This document shows, piece by piece, positions 38,480 to 47,993 of a stretch of DNA of 64,000 nt (positions within the stretch are counted from its first letter, which is position 1; every line of letters starts with the position of its first letter). The DNA is taken from assembly GCA_019084025.1 (NCBI GenBank), contig JAHRBI010000002.1, positions 248,001 through 312,000 of the forward strand. Reading direction: 5' to 3'. The notes under the pieces were generated by a model, which did no database searches, was not told the origin of the DNA, and worked only from the letters and a program-made list of their open reading frames with translations. This stretch comes from Burkholderiaceae bacterium DAT-1 (GTDB taxonomy: Bacteria > Pseudomonadota > Gammaproteobacteria > Burkholderiales > Chitinimonadaceae). Made by a program: the position numbers and the translations under genes.

Positions 38480-38688
38480 TCATAATGGCATTGTCAATAG
38501 CCATTTCCTTATATTTGAACAGGTGTATCGTTTTACCCTAATTCTTGCCTCCCTGCGATGACGAAATCATTGTGGCATGGATATATTGGTGTTCTGGTAT
38601 TCATTTGGCATTTGCTTCGATCGGTCAAGCGCTTATCGGGCATCTGAATGATATTTAATGGACATATCGATAATTCCGGGAGTGAAAA

Positions 38689-39720
38689 TTGAATACGCTG
38701 CGCAAGGGTTTGTCATTCGGGGTACTGTCGGCGGCGCTGGTACTGAGCGGCTGTGCCAATATGCAAATGGGTAATGCCGATGCGAAAACAGAGGCAACTG
38801 GTTCGGCTGGAGGCGCAAACAGCCAGGGCGCCAATTCGAAGCTGGCACATTGTGATACGTCGCTGGGCACCTTGGCTGTTGTGGAAGACAAAACTGCACC
38901 CTGGTTCCAGTCCTTGGCCATGTACAAACTGGGCCCGACCACGCCTGTTTTGAAGCTGATGATTCAGCAATCCAACTGCTTCGTGATCGTGGATCGCGGT
39001 GCAGCCATGGGTAATATGATGCAAGAACGTCAGCTCAATCAATCCGGTGAGCTGCGTAACGAATCTAATTTCGGCAAAGGCCAGATGGTTTCTGCCGACT
39101 ACTCGCTGAGCCCAACCATTACTTTTTCGAACAATAATGCAGGTGGCGCGGGTGCCATGATTGGTGGTTTGCTGGGCCCGGTCGGTGCGCTGGCTGCTGG
39201 CAGCATGAAATCCAAGGAAGCCAGTACGCTTCTGACGCTGGTCGACAATCGCTCTGGTGTGCAATTGGCAGCCAGTGAAGGCAGTGCCAAGAATTGGGAC
39301 TTTGGCGGCCTGGGTGGTCTGCTGGGGGGCGGGTTCGGCGCGATTGGCGGCGGGTATGCGAACACCGCTGAAGGTAAGGTGGTAGTGGCTGCCTTCATGG
39401 ATGCATACAACGGCATCGTGACATCAGTGAAAAACTATAAGGCGCAGCATGTTCAGGGTGGGTTGGGAACAGGTGGCAACCTGGCCGTGCAGGGTGCGAA
39501 CCAGCCTGCTGGACAAGCAGCATCATCCAAACCCGCAGCATCCCAATCGATGACTGTCAAAGAGGCTCAGGGACGACTGAATGATCTCGGATTCCCGGTT
39601 GGCACACCTGACGGCAAGATGGGCAAGAAGATGATTACCCAACTCAAGGCATTCCAGCAAGCACGCGGCATTCCGGCTTCCGGCAATCTGGATGCTGCCA
39701 CTGTTCAGGCATTGAAATAA
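38689..39720 (+). CDS. CsgG-like lipoprotein with C-terminal peptidoglycan-binding domain
   Basis: A 343-residue outer-membrane-type lipoprotein. The lipobox is LVLSGCAN (lipidation at C22). Residues about 50-250 resemble the CsgG/curli-secretion family: SNCFVIVDRGAAMGNMMQER, GKGQMVSADYSLSPTITF and a long glycine-rich stretch. Residues about 275-343 are a PG_binding_1 repeat (VKEAQGRLNDLGFPVGTPDG). The combination suggests an envelope protein tethered to peptidoglycan. The start is a TTG at 38689 with GGGAG 6 bp upstream; no ATG fits before the signal. The 209 bp upstream (38480-38688) show no other gene. Confidence 0.8.
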   Translation: MNTLRKGLSFGVLSAALVLSGCANMQMGNADAKTEATGSAGGANSQGANSKLAHCDTSLGTLAVVEDKTAPWFQSLAMYKLGPTTPVLKLMIQQSNCFVIVDRGAAMGNMMQERQLNQSGELRNESNFGKGQMVSADYSLSPTITFSNNNAGGAGAMIGGLLGPVGALAAGSMKSKEASTLLTLVDNRSGVQLAASEGSAKNWDFGGLGGLLGGGFGAIGGGYANTAEGKVVVAAFMDAYNGIVTSVKNYKAQHVQGGLGTGGNLAVQGANQPAGQAASSKPAASQSMTVKEAQGRLNDLGFPVGTPDGKMGKKMITQLKAFQQARGIPASGNLDAATVQALK

Positions 39721-39797
39721 ACTGATTGGCCTGCCTCATTCATCCCTCGTAATGGGGTGGGCATAATCCGGTTAATTTGCATATCTTCGTAAGTGGG

Positions 39798-39829
39798 AAC
39801 AAAGCCAGCGATGTTGCTGGCTTTGTTTT
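39798..39829. terminator. Bidirectional Rho-independent terminator
   Basis: Twelve-bp perfect stem AACAAAGCCAGC/GCTGGCTTTGTT with a 6-nt loop, T-rich on the + strand. It lies between the convergent CsgG-like and DUF4105 genes and can serve both. Confidence 0.88.
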
Positions 39830-39858
39830 ATGCATTTATCTTGTTTTATCTAACGACA

Positions 39859-41709
39859 TCAAAACAGTCGCTTCAGCTCAATCCCGCTTCGCCATGCTCC
39901 CTGGTCAGCATGTTGACGTATCCCGACGGTTGCTTGAAGCGACCACTGCTTGCTTAAATAGGTCGATTGCGTCCAGGTCGCCTCGCTGTAGTCGCCCGCC
40001 AGCACATGCCAGCCATGCGTACGCCGGATAGAAACAATACTTTTCATATTGAACACTTCGCGCAGAATCAGCCCGGCTTCGAGCGACACTTGTGGCGCGA
40101 GATAACGAGGCTGCATCGCCAGTTTTCCACCGCTCAGCATATACAGGTCCATATCGCGCCCGACGCGTGTGCTGAGGCCGATCCCCCCGCCCAGATTGAA
40201 CATTCTCCGTGCTTCAAGCTGGCCGTTGAACGTGTCTTCAATCGCCATACGGAACTCGCCCGACATACCGCCTGCTAAGGTATCGTAGGGAATATGCGAA
40301 CGTGCGCCATAAATCGTCAGATAATCCAGTGTCAGCAGATGGCGATCCGGTATGTACTTGAGCTGTGTATCGAATAGCGACAGTGCGTTTTCCGCGCCAT
40401 ACCGGCGATTATCATCCGATAACTGATGCGAAGTCGGCATCATGCCCAATGTCCATTGCGATGCTCCTGCATCGCGAATGAAGCCTGAGCGAATCTGCGA
40501 TTTGCCCGGTGTGGCAGCGGGATTACCTTCATCGGTTAGATTCAAGGTGCGATCCGCATGAACGCCGTTCAGGATCGGCTTGAGCTGTGCTGCGGTCGCG
40601 TGATGCTGCTCCGTGCTGATGTCGCCACGATCGAGCAGATAATCGTTGTAAACCTGAGCGAAACGCGCGGCAATAAATGCCTGATCGGTGTCGTCAGATA
40701 ACTGTTCGGGCAGATTGCGCTGACCACGTATTGTCAGATGGAGGCTGGACAGCATTGCAGCATCAAGCTGGCTGCCAAGTACTCGTACGGCGGTTCTTGG
40801 TGGTGGGACAACGATTGCATCATCGGCTGCGTTCGCTGTCTGTACGCGTTTGACCACATCAACGGGGGCTAGCCATGCCGCATGCGTATCGATCGCCGGA
40901 TTGCCAACTGCCAGGATGAAATTGACCACTGTGGCGCAATTGTAATCCTGAAAAAAATAGGTCAGCTTGGCATGCTTTAGCTCAATCAGATGCATACGTA
41001 GCAGATGCAAGTCAGCTGCAGACAGCTTGATCGGGAATTCCCAGATGGTACGCTGTTCATGGTTCAGATAGTTCGCGAGCATGGCCTGATACGGTCCGAG
41101 CTGGAAAAAGCCCGGTTTGCCAGTCACTGTACTGTCGAACATCAGTTTCGGAAAATTTAGCGTCTGGGCCTCGGTAAAGAAGGAGATGCCGTGGCTGTTG
41201 GTGGTGAGATCCGGATTGACATGCTCCAGCTTCAGGAATGCGTGGCCCATCATGCTGGACGGTTGCACCACATTTTCACTGGCAAATACGAGTACGATTC
41301 GATCCGATGGTGCGCGCTGTTCAAACTCTTGAATCTCAGTGCAGGCCTGCAGGGGAAGTTCGGGCAAGTCAAACTGGCTGCGGAGCCATTCGTAGCGCGC
41401 AGGGAAACGGCAGACCATATTGGGGTCATTGCCATAGAGTGCCTGAACTGTCGCAAGCAATTCTGCACGCGGTGTGCCATCGACGCCGCTTAACAGGAAG
41501 GCCGGGTCGCGGATATTGAGCTTCTGGCCATCATAATGCAGCAGCGCATGCCAGCGAGGATGCTGATCCAGATGCAATGCATCCATGCGCCCAATCCAAT
41601 CTGAATTGGCTGGGGATTGTGCATGGCAGAATGACGAAATCAGGCAAAAAAAAGCGGCAATCAAGCCGCTTTTCTTTGCAATGTTCAGCAAATTGCTTAC
41701 TTGCTGCAC
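39859..41709 (-). CDS. DUF4105 outer-membrane protein
   Basis: A roughly 616-residue envelope protein. A signal peptide is clear (KKSGLIAAFFCLISSFCHA), followed by a DUF4105 domain (about residues 110-290; VVQPSSMMGHAFLKLEH and FFQDYNCATVVNFIL carry the conserved H and C of a papain-like/LNB fold). A C-terminal beta-barrel-like region ends in aromatic residue F after IELKRL. The start is uncertain: GTG 41709 (as given), or TTG 41691, with no good Shine-Dalgarno. The signal-peptide codons form a perfect terminator hairpin (41646-41673), and the gene overlaps the upstream lipoprotein gene by 13 bp. Confidence 0.8.
   Translation of the reverse strand: MQQVSNLLNIAKKSGLIAAFFCLISSFCHAQSPANSDWIGRMDALHLDQHPRWHALLHYDGQKLNIRDPAFLLSGVDGTPRAELLATVQALYGNDPNMVCRFPARYEWLRSQFDLPELPLQACTEIQEFEQRAPSDRIVLVFASENVVQPSSMMGHAFLKLEHVNPDLTTNSHGISFFTEAQTLNFPKLMFDSTVTGKPGFFQLGPYQAMLANYLNHEQRTIWEFPIKLSAADLHLLRMHLIELKHAKLTYFFQDYNCATVVNFILAVGNPAIDTHAAWLAPVDVVKRVQTANAADDAIVVPPPRTAVRVLGSQLDAAMLSSLHLTIRGQRNLPEQLSDDTDQAFIAARFAQVYNDYLLDRGDISTEQHHATAAQLKPILNGVHADRTLNLTDEGNPAATPGKSQIRSGFIRDAGASQWTLGMMPTSHQLSDDNRRYGAENALSLFDTQLKYIPDRHLLTLDYLTIYGARSHIPYDTLAGGMSGEFRMAIEDTFNGQLEARRMFNLGGGIGLSTRVGRDMDLYMLSGGKLAMQPRYLAPQVSLEAGLILREVFNMKSIVSIRRTHGWHVLAGDYSEATWTQSTYLSKQWSLQATVGIRQHADQGAWRSGIELKRLF
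41646..41673 (-). terminator. Rho-independent terminator inside the DUF4105 signal-peptide codons
   Basis: On the minus strand, a 9-bp stem AAAAGCGGC/GCCGCTTTT with a 6-nt loop runs into eight T. It lies 24 bp after the lipoprotein stop, as expected for its terminator, yet encodes KSGLIAAFF of the next gene's signal peptide. Confidence 0.85.
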
Positions 41710-42059
41710 GATACAACAACGCTATCGTTGTACTTCCACATCTTTTCGGTGGTGTAGTCGGTAGTCGAACCGAATGCGCCGCCGGACAGGATGTTGATGA
41801 AGAACTTGGTATCCACGCTCTTTTCCATCACGGTTTGCTGTGCGCAGCCGTCGGTTTCAACGATCACAACCTTGTTGGCGTTGGCGCGCTTCACTTGAAC
41901 CGGGCCAGGAGCGGTAAACGGGGTACCATCGATGGAGCCCTTGATCGGGGAACCGGTCGAGCTGGACACGTTCACAGTTTGAGTCGGTTCGTTCAGGATC
42001 GTCGCGCAACCGCTCAGACCAATAACAGCTGCCAGTGCCAGTGTGCTTGCCAGTTTCAT
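41697..42059 (-). CDS. Small lipoprotein
   Basis: A 120-residue lipoprotein with lipobox VIGLSGCAT (C18). The mature region is rich in beta-strand-forming residues (QTVNVSSSTGSPIKGSIDGT) and a second half with YTTEKMWKYNDSVVVSC; two other cysteines (DGCAQQ and the C-terminal VSCSK) may pair. ATG 42059 is preceded by GAGGAATATA. I do not recognise a functional family. Strongly expressed character is suggested by the good terminator immediately after it. Confidence 0.75.
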   Translation of the reverse strand: MKLASTLALAAVIGLSGCATILNEPTQTVNVSSSTGSPIKGSIDGTPFTAPGPVQVKRANANKVVIVETDGCAQQTVMEKSVDTKFFINILSGGAFGSTTDYTTEKMWKYNDSVVVSCSK

Positions 42060-42209
42060 TCTATATTCCTCGATTATTATCGAATTTTGTGTCATGTGAT
42101 TTCGAGCTGTGCTCGACATGCCGGTTGCATAGAACCGTGCAAGGGGCGCAACTTTACACAACTAGAAACAATATCACCAAATAATATTTACATATGTTGC
42201 ATCAAAAGC

Positions 42210-43418
42210 TCAGCTAAAAGACCGTAAAAATGCGGATGTCCACCGCAACACCGGCGTCCCATGCCAGTCCGCCATCCGCTGCAATGCCTTCTCGATATCG
42301 GCCTGCATGCCTTTCCCCATCTTCATGCCATCCTCAAGGTAGAAAGCCTTCACCTCGAAGATCCCTTCCTTGCGATGTGCCTTGGCATCCAATCGCCCGA
42401 TTAACTTCCCTCGATGCAGGATGGGTAGCACAAAGTAGCCATATTGCCGCTTGGGGGCAGGGGTGTAGCACTCGATGCGGTAATCAAATCCGAAGAGCTC
42501 GAGCGCCCGCTTGCGATCCCATACCACGGGATCAAAGGGCGAGAGCAGCGCCGTGACGGTGGATTGCACGGCACCTGATTCCGCCTCCGCAATCAAAGGC
42601 GCGACATCGGCATGGACATACACATGTGCATGCAACTCGGGGCACCAGCATTTCACAGCCTCTCCGGATTCCACCAGCGCATGCAGGATGGGCGCGGGCT
42701 TCAGGCGCTTCATGCGGAAATAATCGGCAATCCATTCCGATTTGGCGGCGCCCAGCGCTTTCAGCGACAGTCGCACCAGTTCGGCGTCCACCGTTGGGTT
42801 GTCCTGCAAATCCCGTGCGTCGTCCCAGTCCGGCAACACCCGCTCGCGCAGGTCATATACGCGCTGGAAACTTTCACGGCGGCGCACCATCAGGTCGCCT
42901 GCAGTGTAGAGAATTTCCAGTGCACGCTTTTCCGGTTTCCAGTCCCACCAGCCATTGGATTTACGATCATCCGCTCGCTCGAAGTGCGAGGATTTGGCCG
43001 GTCCATGCACGCGAATATGGTCGAGTACCCGCGCCACCACGTCCGCATGCTGTTCGCGAAAGCTGTGCGAGTATTTCCAGCCCATCGAACCTGGGTCGAT
43101 CATGCGGTGGCGGTACAGGCCGTAGTCCTCGATCGGCAGAAAGCAGGCCTCGTGCGACCAGTATTCGAAGAGCTTGCCCTCCGCCAGTAGTTCCGGCAGC
43201 CAGTCTGGCTCGAATGCACCCAAGCGACTGAACAAGACCAGCCACGGGCTGCGCGCTACCACGCTAATCGTATCGATCTGCAGCGCGGACATGCGGCGGA
43301 TGCTAGCTAACACATCGGCCTTGGTGGCTTTTCTGCGAGCGGGGGTAAGCAGGCCTTGCGCAGCAAGGTGCAGGGTGCGGACGGACTGGAGGGAGAGGTG
43401 CGGTGTCATGCGCGTCAT
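42210..43418 (-). CDS. ycaQ: YcaQ-type DNA glycosylase (HTH_42)
   Basis: A 402-residue winged-helix DNA glycosylase of the AlkZ/YcaQ family. The catalytic QxD motif is Q47-I48-D49 (ALQIDTISVVARS), characteristic of YcaQ, which unhooks interstrand crosslinks and removes N7-alkylguanines. Conserved blocks WSHEACFLPIEDY and LLSPFDPVVWDRKR follow. Length equals E. coli YcaQ (about 410). No cluster-specific link is evident, but a crosslink glycosylase near a biosynthetic cluster could be self-protection; ordinary housekeeping is more likely. Confidence 0.9.
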   Translation of the reverse strand: MTRMTPHLSLQSVRTLHLAAQGLLTPARRKATKADVLASIRRMSALQIDTISVVARSPWLVLFSRLGAFEPDWLPELLAEGKLFEYWSHEACFLPIEDYGLYRHRMIDPGSMGWKYSHSFREQHADVVARVLDHIRVHGPAKSSHFERADDRKSNGWWDWKPEKRALEILYTAGDLMVRRRESFQRVYDLRERVLPDWDDARDLQDNPTVDAELVRLSLKALGAAKSEWIADYFRMKRLKPAPILHALVESGEAVKCWCPELHAHVYVHADVAPLIAEAESGAVQSTVTALLSPFDPVVWDRKRALELFGFDYRIECYTPAPKRQYGYFVLPILHRGKLIGRLDAKAHRKEGIFEVKAFYLEDGMKMGKGMQADIEKALQRMADWHGTPVLRWTSAFLRSFS

Positions 43419-43490
43419 GATAGGGCAGCTGCGCGCCGCATGGTGAGCGGACGCGCGCAGCTGTGCGAGAAAACAACCGCTGCGGCGCGC

Positions 43491-43844
43491 TTAATCCAGC
43501 AACTCAAACACCTTCTCCTGCGGCCGCGCAATCACGGCGCGGCCATCCTTTACCAGAATCGGCCGTTCGATCAGGCGCGGATGGCTGACCATGGCCTGAA
43601 TCAGATCGTCACGTGTCAGCTCGGCGCGATCAAGCCCAAGCTCGGCGTATTCGGCCTCCTTCTTGCGCATCATCTCACGCGGATCGCTGAGACCTAGTTG
43701 ATCGAGCAGGGTGGCCAGCGTGGCCGCATCAGGCGGGGTGTCCAGATAGTGGACGGTGGTGTAGGTGATGCCGCGTTCGTTCAATAAGGTACAGGCTTCG
43801 CGGGATTTGGAGCAGCGCGGATTGTGGTAGAGCGTGATGGACAT
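43491..43844 (-). CDS. arsC: ArsC-type arsenate reductase (glutaredoxin-linked)
   Basis: A 117-residue thioredoxin-fold protein. The active cysteine is C11 in HNPRCSKSRE, and the distal SHPRLIERPIL block carries the arginines that bind arsenate. It uses glutathione/glutaredoxin. ATG 43844 gives the family N-terminus MSITLYHNPRC; upstream ATGs add unlike residues. No ars operon genes are adjacent, so YfgD-like family members of other function are possible. Confidence 0.88.
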   Translation of the reverse strand: MSITLYHNPRCSKSREACTLLNERGITYTTVHYLDTPPDAATLATLLDQLGLSDPREMMRKKEAEYAELGLDRAELTRDDLIQAMVSHPRLIERPILVKDGRAVIARPQEKVFELLD

Positions 43845-44026
43845 GGATCGATCCAGTGGGGGTGTGATGGGCAGCATTTTACCGTGAGTGATCGCCATGT
43901 GCGGTGCATCTCCCTGATTGATCAACCCTTTTATCGGTAAGGGTATGAATCCGAAGGGAATTTACTTGGATTAAAACAGAAATGCATGCGAAAATGGCAG
44001 GCTTGGCCCCAAATGAAGCTTGATCC

Positions 44027-46168
44027 ATGTCCGTGACCCCGATTTACTCCCTGCCAGAAGGCGTTCAGCCCTTGACGCCCGCACCTTTCCTGCCGATGTC
44101 CCGCAAAGAAATGGACAAACTGGGCTGGGATGAATGCGATGTGATTCTGGTGACGGGTGACGCCTATATCGATCATCCTTCATTTGGCATGGCGCTGATC
44201 GGGCGACTGCTGGAAGCGCAGGGCCTGCGTGTGGGCATTATTGCCCAGCCGGACTGGCGCGATACCAGTGCCTTCAAGGTACTGGGCAAGCCGCGCCTGT
44301 TTTTTGGCGTGACGGCCGGCAATATGGATTCCATGGTCAACCGTTACACGGCGGACCGCAAACCGCGTTCGGACGATGCTTATACGCCGAATGCCGAAGC
44401 AGACAAGCGTCCGGATCGCGCGCTGTCGGTGTACTGCCAGAAGGTGCGTGAAGCTTACCCGGGCGTACAGGTGATGGCCGGTGGCATTGAGGCCAGTCTG
44501 CGCCGCATCGCCCAGTTTGATTACTGGAGCGAAAAGGTGCGCGCCTCGGTACTGGTCACCAGCAAGGCTGATATTCTGCTGTTTGGTAATGCCGAACGCG
44601 CGCTAGTCGAGATTGCCCGCCGCGCTGCCAATGGCGAAAAGCTGTCCGAGATTCGCAATGTACGTGGTACGGCTTTCATGGTGCCACATGGCTGGCGTCC
44701 GGATGAAAGCTGGAGCGAAGAAGATTCGACAACCGTCGACGTGCCGGGCCGCATCGACGCGCATATCGATCCCTATGCCATGGAACCCGCCGTCGAAAAA
44801 GCAGCTGAACTGCCTGACGGTGCACAACCTGTCCGTATCATTTCCAAGGCCGAGCGCATGCGCGCCAAGCTCGATGCCAAGCAAAAGTGCGTGGTGCGGA
44901 TTCCGGCGTATGAAGCCGTCGCCCATGATCCGGTGCTATATGCCCATGCCAGCCGCGTACTGCATCTAGAGTCGAATCCGGGCAACGCCCGCGCCATGGT
45001 TCAGCTGCATGGCGACCGTGATGTGTGGATGACCCCGCCTCCCATTCCGTTGGAAACACCGGAAATGGACTATATCTTCGGCCTGCATTACGAGCGCAAC
45101 CCGCATCCAGCCTATGGCAAGGCGCATATTCCGGCCTGGGAGATGATCAAGCACTCTGTGAACATCATGCGTGGCTGCTTTGGCGGATGTACCTTCTGTT
45201 CGATTACCGAGCACGAAGGTCGCATCATCCAGAGCCGCTCGCACGAAAGCATCCTGCGCGAAATCGAGGAAATCCGCGATAAAACGCCGGGCTTTACCGG
45301 CCACATTACCGATCTGGGTGGGCCGACCGCTAATATGTATCGCCTGTCCTGCAAGGACAAGAAGATTGAACAGGCCTGCCGCAAGCTGTCCTGTGTGTAT
45401 CCGGACATCTGCGAAAATCTAAATACCGACCACAGCTCGCTGATCGAGCTGTACCGCAAGGCGCGTGCGATCAAGGGCGTGAAGCGCATCACCATCGGTT
45501 CGGGCGTGCGCTACGATCTGGCGGCCGAATCGCCGGAATACGTGAAGGAGCTGGTGACGCATCATGTGTCCGGCTACCTAAAGATTGCGCCGGAGCACAC
45601 CGAGGAAAACACCCTCAGCAAGATGATGAAGCCGGGTATCGGCACCTTCGAGAAATTCCGCAAGCTGTTCGACAAGTTCTCCAAGGAAGCGGGTAAAGAG
45701 CAGTATCTGATCCCGTACTTTATCGCCGCGCATCCGGGTACCACGCTGGAAGATATGCTGAATCTGGCGCTGTGGCTGAAGAAGAATAAGTTCCGCCCGG
45801 ATCAGGTGCAGACCTTTACCCCGACACCGATGGCGCTGGCGACCACCATGTGGCACACCCGCCGCAATCCGCTGCGTAAGCTCAGCCGCAGCTCGGAAAA
45901 GGTAGAAGTGGTGCGTGATCTGGCGACGCGGAAGCTGCACAAGGCTTTCCTGCGTTATCACGATCCGCACAATCATCCGCTGCTGCGTCAGGCTTTGCTC
46001 GACATGGGACGTGGCGATCTGATCGGTACTGGTCCGCATCATCTGATTCCGCCGGGCAATGTGATGGGGCGTCAGGGCGGCAATGGTCGTGCCACTACAC
46101 AGGCACGGCCACCGGTGAAAAAGGCGCGCCAGCCGATTATTAATGGGCGCGTCAGCAAGAAGCGCTAA
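44027..46168 (+). CDS. YgiQ-family radical SAM protein
   Basis: A 713-residue iron-sulfur enzyme. The N-terminal UPF0313 domain is followed by the radical SAM core with C384-x3-C388-x2-C391 ([11 protein letters not shown]) and the block [12 protein letters not shown], ending in a basic C-terminal tail. The family is widespread in bacteria, with no firmly assigned reaction. It probably acts in the cytoplasm. The start at 44027 agrees with the conserved beginning [15 protein letters not shown] near residue 22. Confidence 0.9.
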   Translation: MSVTPIYSLPEGVQPLTPAPFLPMSRKEMDKLGWDECDVILVTGDAYIDHPSFGMALIGRLLEAQGLRVGIIAQPDWRDTSAFKVLGKPRLFFGVTAGNMDSMVNRYTADRKPRSDDAYTPNAEADKRPDRALSVYCQKVREAYPGVQVMAGGIEASLRRIAQFDYWSEKVRASVLVTSKADILLFGNAERALVEIARRAANGEKLSEIRNVRGTAFMVPHGWRPDESWSEEDSTTVDVPGRIDAHIDPYAMEPAVEKAAELPDGAQPVRIISKAERMRAKLDAKQKCVVRIPAYEAVAHDPVLYAHASRVLHLESNPGNARAMVQLHGDRDVWMTPPPIPLETPEMDYIFGLHYERNPHPAYGKAHIPAWEMIKHSVNIMRGCFGGCTFCSITEHEGRIIQSRSHESILREIEEIRDKTPGFTGHITDLGGPTANMYRLSCKDKKIEQACRKLSCVYPDICENLNTDHSSLIELYRKARAIKGVKRITIGSGVRYDLAAESPEYVKELVTHHVSGYLKIAPEHTEENTLSKMMKPGIGTFEKFRKLFDKFSKEAGKEQYLIPYFIAAHPGTTLEDMLNLALWLKKNKFRPDQVQTFTPTPMALATTMWHTRRNPLRKLSRSSEKVEVVRDLATRKLHKAFLRYHDPHNHPLLRQALLDMGRGDLIGTGPHHLIPPGNVMGRQGGNGRATTQARPPVKKARQPIINGRVSKKR

Positions 46169-46189
46169 TAGGTCAGTAACGTGTACTTG

Positions 46190-46217
46190 ATTAAGTCATT
46201 CATTTGAATGACTTAAT
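46190..46217. other. 28-bp palindromic hairpin after the YgiQ gene
   Basis: Arms ATTAAGTCATTCA and TGAATGACTTAAT are perfectly complementary (13 bp) around TT; the terminal pairs would open to a normal loop. It lies 21 bp after the stop. A weak T-run follows on the + strand. It may be a terminator or an AT-rich operator for the next gene. Confidence 0.55.
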
Positions 46218-46350
46218 TGCACTTTTGTCCTGATGATTTTGATGTGTGGTGTGGATGCCAACGAACCAGCCGTGATCCGGCTGATTGGATCAAATTTATC
46301 GTGGATGCACAATCGTTGACGATTACAATGACGCGACTGTCGATTGCCGG

Positions 46351-47859
46351 ATGATGTTGGGCATGAATGCGTTGAGGGGAATGGGTAGTCAGTCGGGCCG
46401 TCTACTGTGTGTTGGTGTGGCCGTCCTGCATCTACTGAGCACTCAGGCCACGTTTATGTGCGCCCTGACACCAGAAAAGGAAGTAGTTGTCTGGTTGCCC
46501 AATGCAGTCTTGCTGGCTGCCTTGCTGTTATATGAAGGGCCGCATCGCTGGGGGCTGGCTTTACTGACCTTTGCCTCCGATGTGCTGGGCAAGTTGTCTG
46601 TCTTTCCCGTGGGTCTCGCTTTTTCCTTAGCGGCCTGCAATCTCTTCGAAGTGGGTCTGAGCTATGTCCTGCTTCAACGCGCTGGCGTGTCCACGCGTCT
46701 TGAACGAATCCAGGATTTCGGAAAATTTGTCGTAGTCGGGCCGTTTCTGGGGGCGCTCTGCAATAGTGTCGTGGCCGGGTTTGGCTTGAGTTTGCAGCCC
46801 GGTGTGACCACGCCTTACCTCACGCTGGTGCAACTCTGGTGGTACGGCAACGGATTGGGATTGCTGATCTATACCCCAATGCTGCTTCTGCTGTTTAAAC
46901 CCACAGATGAAAAACCGCGCACAACCTGGATCGACCAAGTAGTGCTTGTGCTGAGTATCTTGCTTGGCGTGCTGATCTTCTCTGGAGCAGGACTGGCGCG
47001 GTTTGGTGCCTTGCTGACGCCTAACCTGCTATTGCCAAGTATCCTGTGGATGGCGGCTCGCTTCGATCGCAAGTGGACATCGCTTGCAGTCGCCATCATC
47101 TCTATTGCGACTGCATGGGCACAAACAACCGGGCATAAGCCCTTTGGCGATGAAAATGCCCATGTTGAGATGCTGCGTACACAGGAATTTATTCTGACCT
47201 TAAGCATCATCGGCATGGGGTTCGCCATTCTGATCAGTGATCAGCGTGCACTGAATAACCGGCTTGAGAGCAAGGTGCGCGAACGAACACGCGAGCTTGA
47301 AGAAGTGAATGACAAGCTCTCGGTACTCAGTATCACCGACAGTATGACGGGACTCGCGAATCGCCGTCATTTTGACGAAGTGATGCAGGAGGAGTGGCTT
47401 CGCGCCCACCGCGATCAGAAGCCGCTTGCCGTTGCTCTGGTCGATGTCGATTTCTTCAAGCTGTATAACGATCATTACGGCCATCCCGCAGGCGATGTCT
47501 GTCTGAAGCGTGTTGCCGGTGTGCTGATGAGCTGGATGCGGCGTCCGGAAGACCTGGTTGCCCGATATGGTGGCGAGGAGTTTGCCCTGATCGCACCGGG
47601 TATGAATCTGGATGCTGCGCTGGCACGTGCAGAGACCATGTGCAATGAGTTGCAACGCCAAGCTCATCCGCATGCCGCTTCCCCGTTTAAAGTAGTTACC
47701 GCGAGTATTGGTGTGGCTGTATGGCAGCCCGGGCACGACATCGAACTACCACAGCTGATCGAGCTGGCCGATCAGGCACTGTACCAGGCCAAGTTGCATG
47801 GCCGGAATCGTGTGCAGACCTTAATCGTTGAAGTCGCCTGGCAAGGACAACAGGTGTAA
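46351..47859 (+). CDS. MASE1-type diguanylate cyclase
   Basis: An inner-membrane c-di-GMP synthase of about 502 residues. The N-terminal half has eight or so transmembrane helices of the MASE1 sensor type (LPNAVLLAALLLYEG and WWYGNGLGLLIYTPMLLLL), then a short coiled coil (ESKVRERTRELEEVNDKL) and a GGEEF domain with an intact active site (RYGGEEFAL). The inhibitory I-site RPED lies exactly five residues before GGEEF, so product feedback is likely. Start uncertain: ATG 46351 chosen; 46354, 46363 and an upstream TTG at 46285 are possible. Confidence 0.88.
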   Translation: MMLGMNALRGMGSQSGRLLCVGVAVLHLLSTQATFMCALTPEKEVVVWLPNAVLLAALLLYEGPHRWGLALLTFASDVLGKLSVFPVGLAFSLAACNLFEVGLSYVLLQRAGVSTRLERIQDFGKFVVVGPFLGALCNSVVAGFGLSLQPGVTTPYLTLVQLWWYGNGLGLLIYTPMLLLLFKPTDEKPRTTWIDQVVLVLSILLGVLIFSGAGLARFGALLTPNLLLPSILWMAARFDRKWTSLAVAIISIATAWAQTTGHKPFGDENAHVEMLRTQEFILTLSIIGMGFAILISDQRALNNRLESKVRERTRELEEVNDKLSVLSITDSMTGLANRRHFDEVMQEEWLRAHRDQKPLAVALVDVDFFKLYNDHYGHPAGDVCLKRVAGVLMSWMRRPEDLVARYGGEEFALIAPGMNLDAALARAETMCNELQRQAHPHAASPFKVVTASIGVAVWQPGHDIELPQLIELADQALYQAKLHGRNRVQTLIVEVAWQGQQV

Positions 47860-47993
47860 ACCCGGTTTCCATCCATTCGATTAAATAAGGGTTTGATCAA
47901 GAGAAAAGGCAGCTTATCGCACGGATGTCGGAATTTTCATATAAGCATGGCAAGCTAGCAGTCTCTTTTGATCTGATCTAGCGATTGTTTGCC

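Noticed and set aside
42210-43418. YcaQ as a self-resistance gene of the cluster.
   Set aside because: It is 11 kb away beyond metH and other housekeeping genes and is common in unrelated genomes.
46190-46217. A further TetR operator in the palindrome after the YgiQ gene, since it contains GTCA and TGAC.
   Set aside because: The half-sites are 10 bp apart, not 5, and there is no 9-bp lattice; it is better read as a hairpin.
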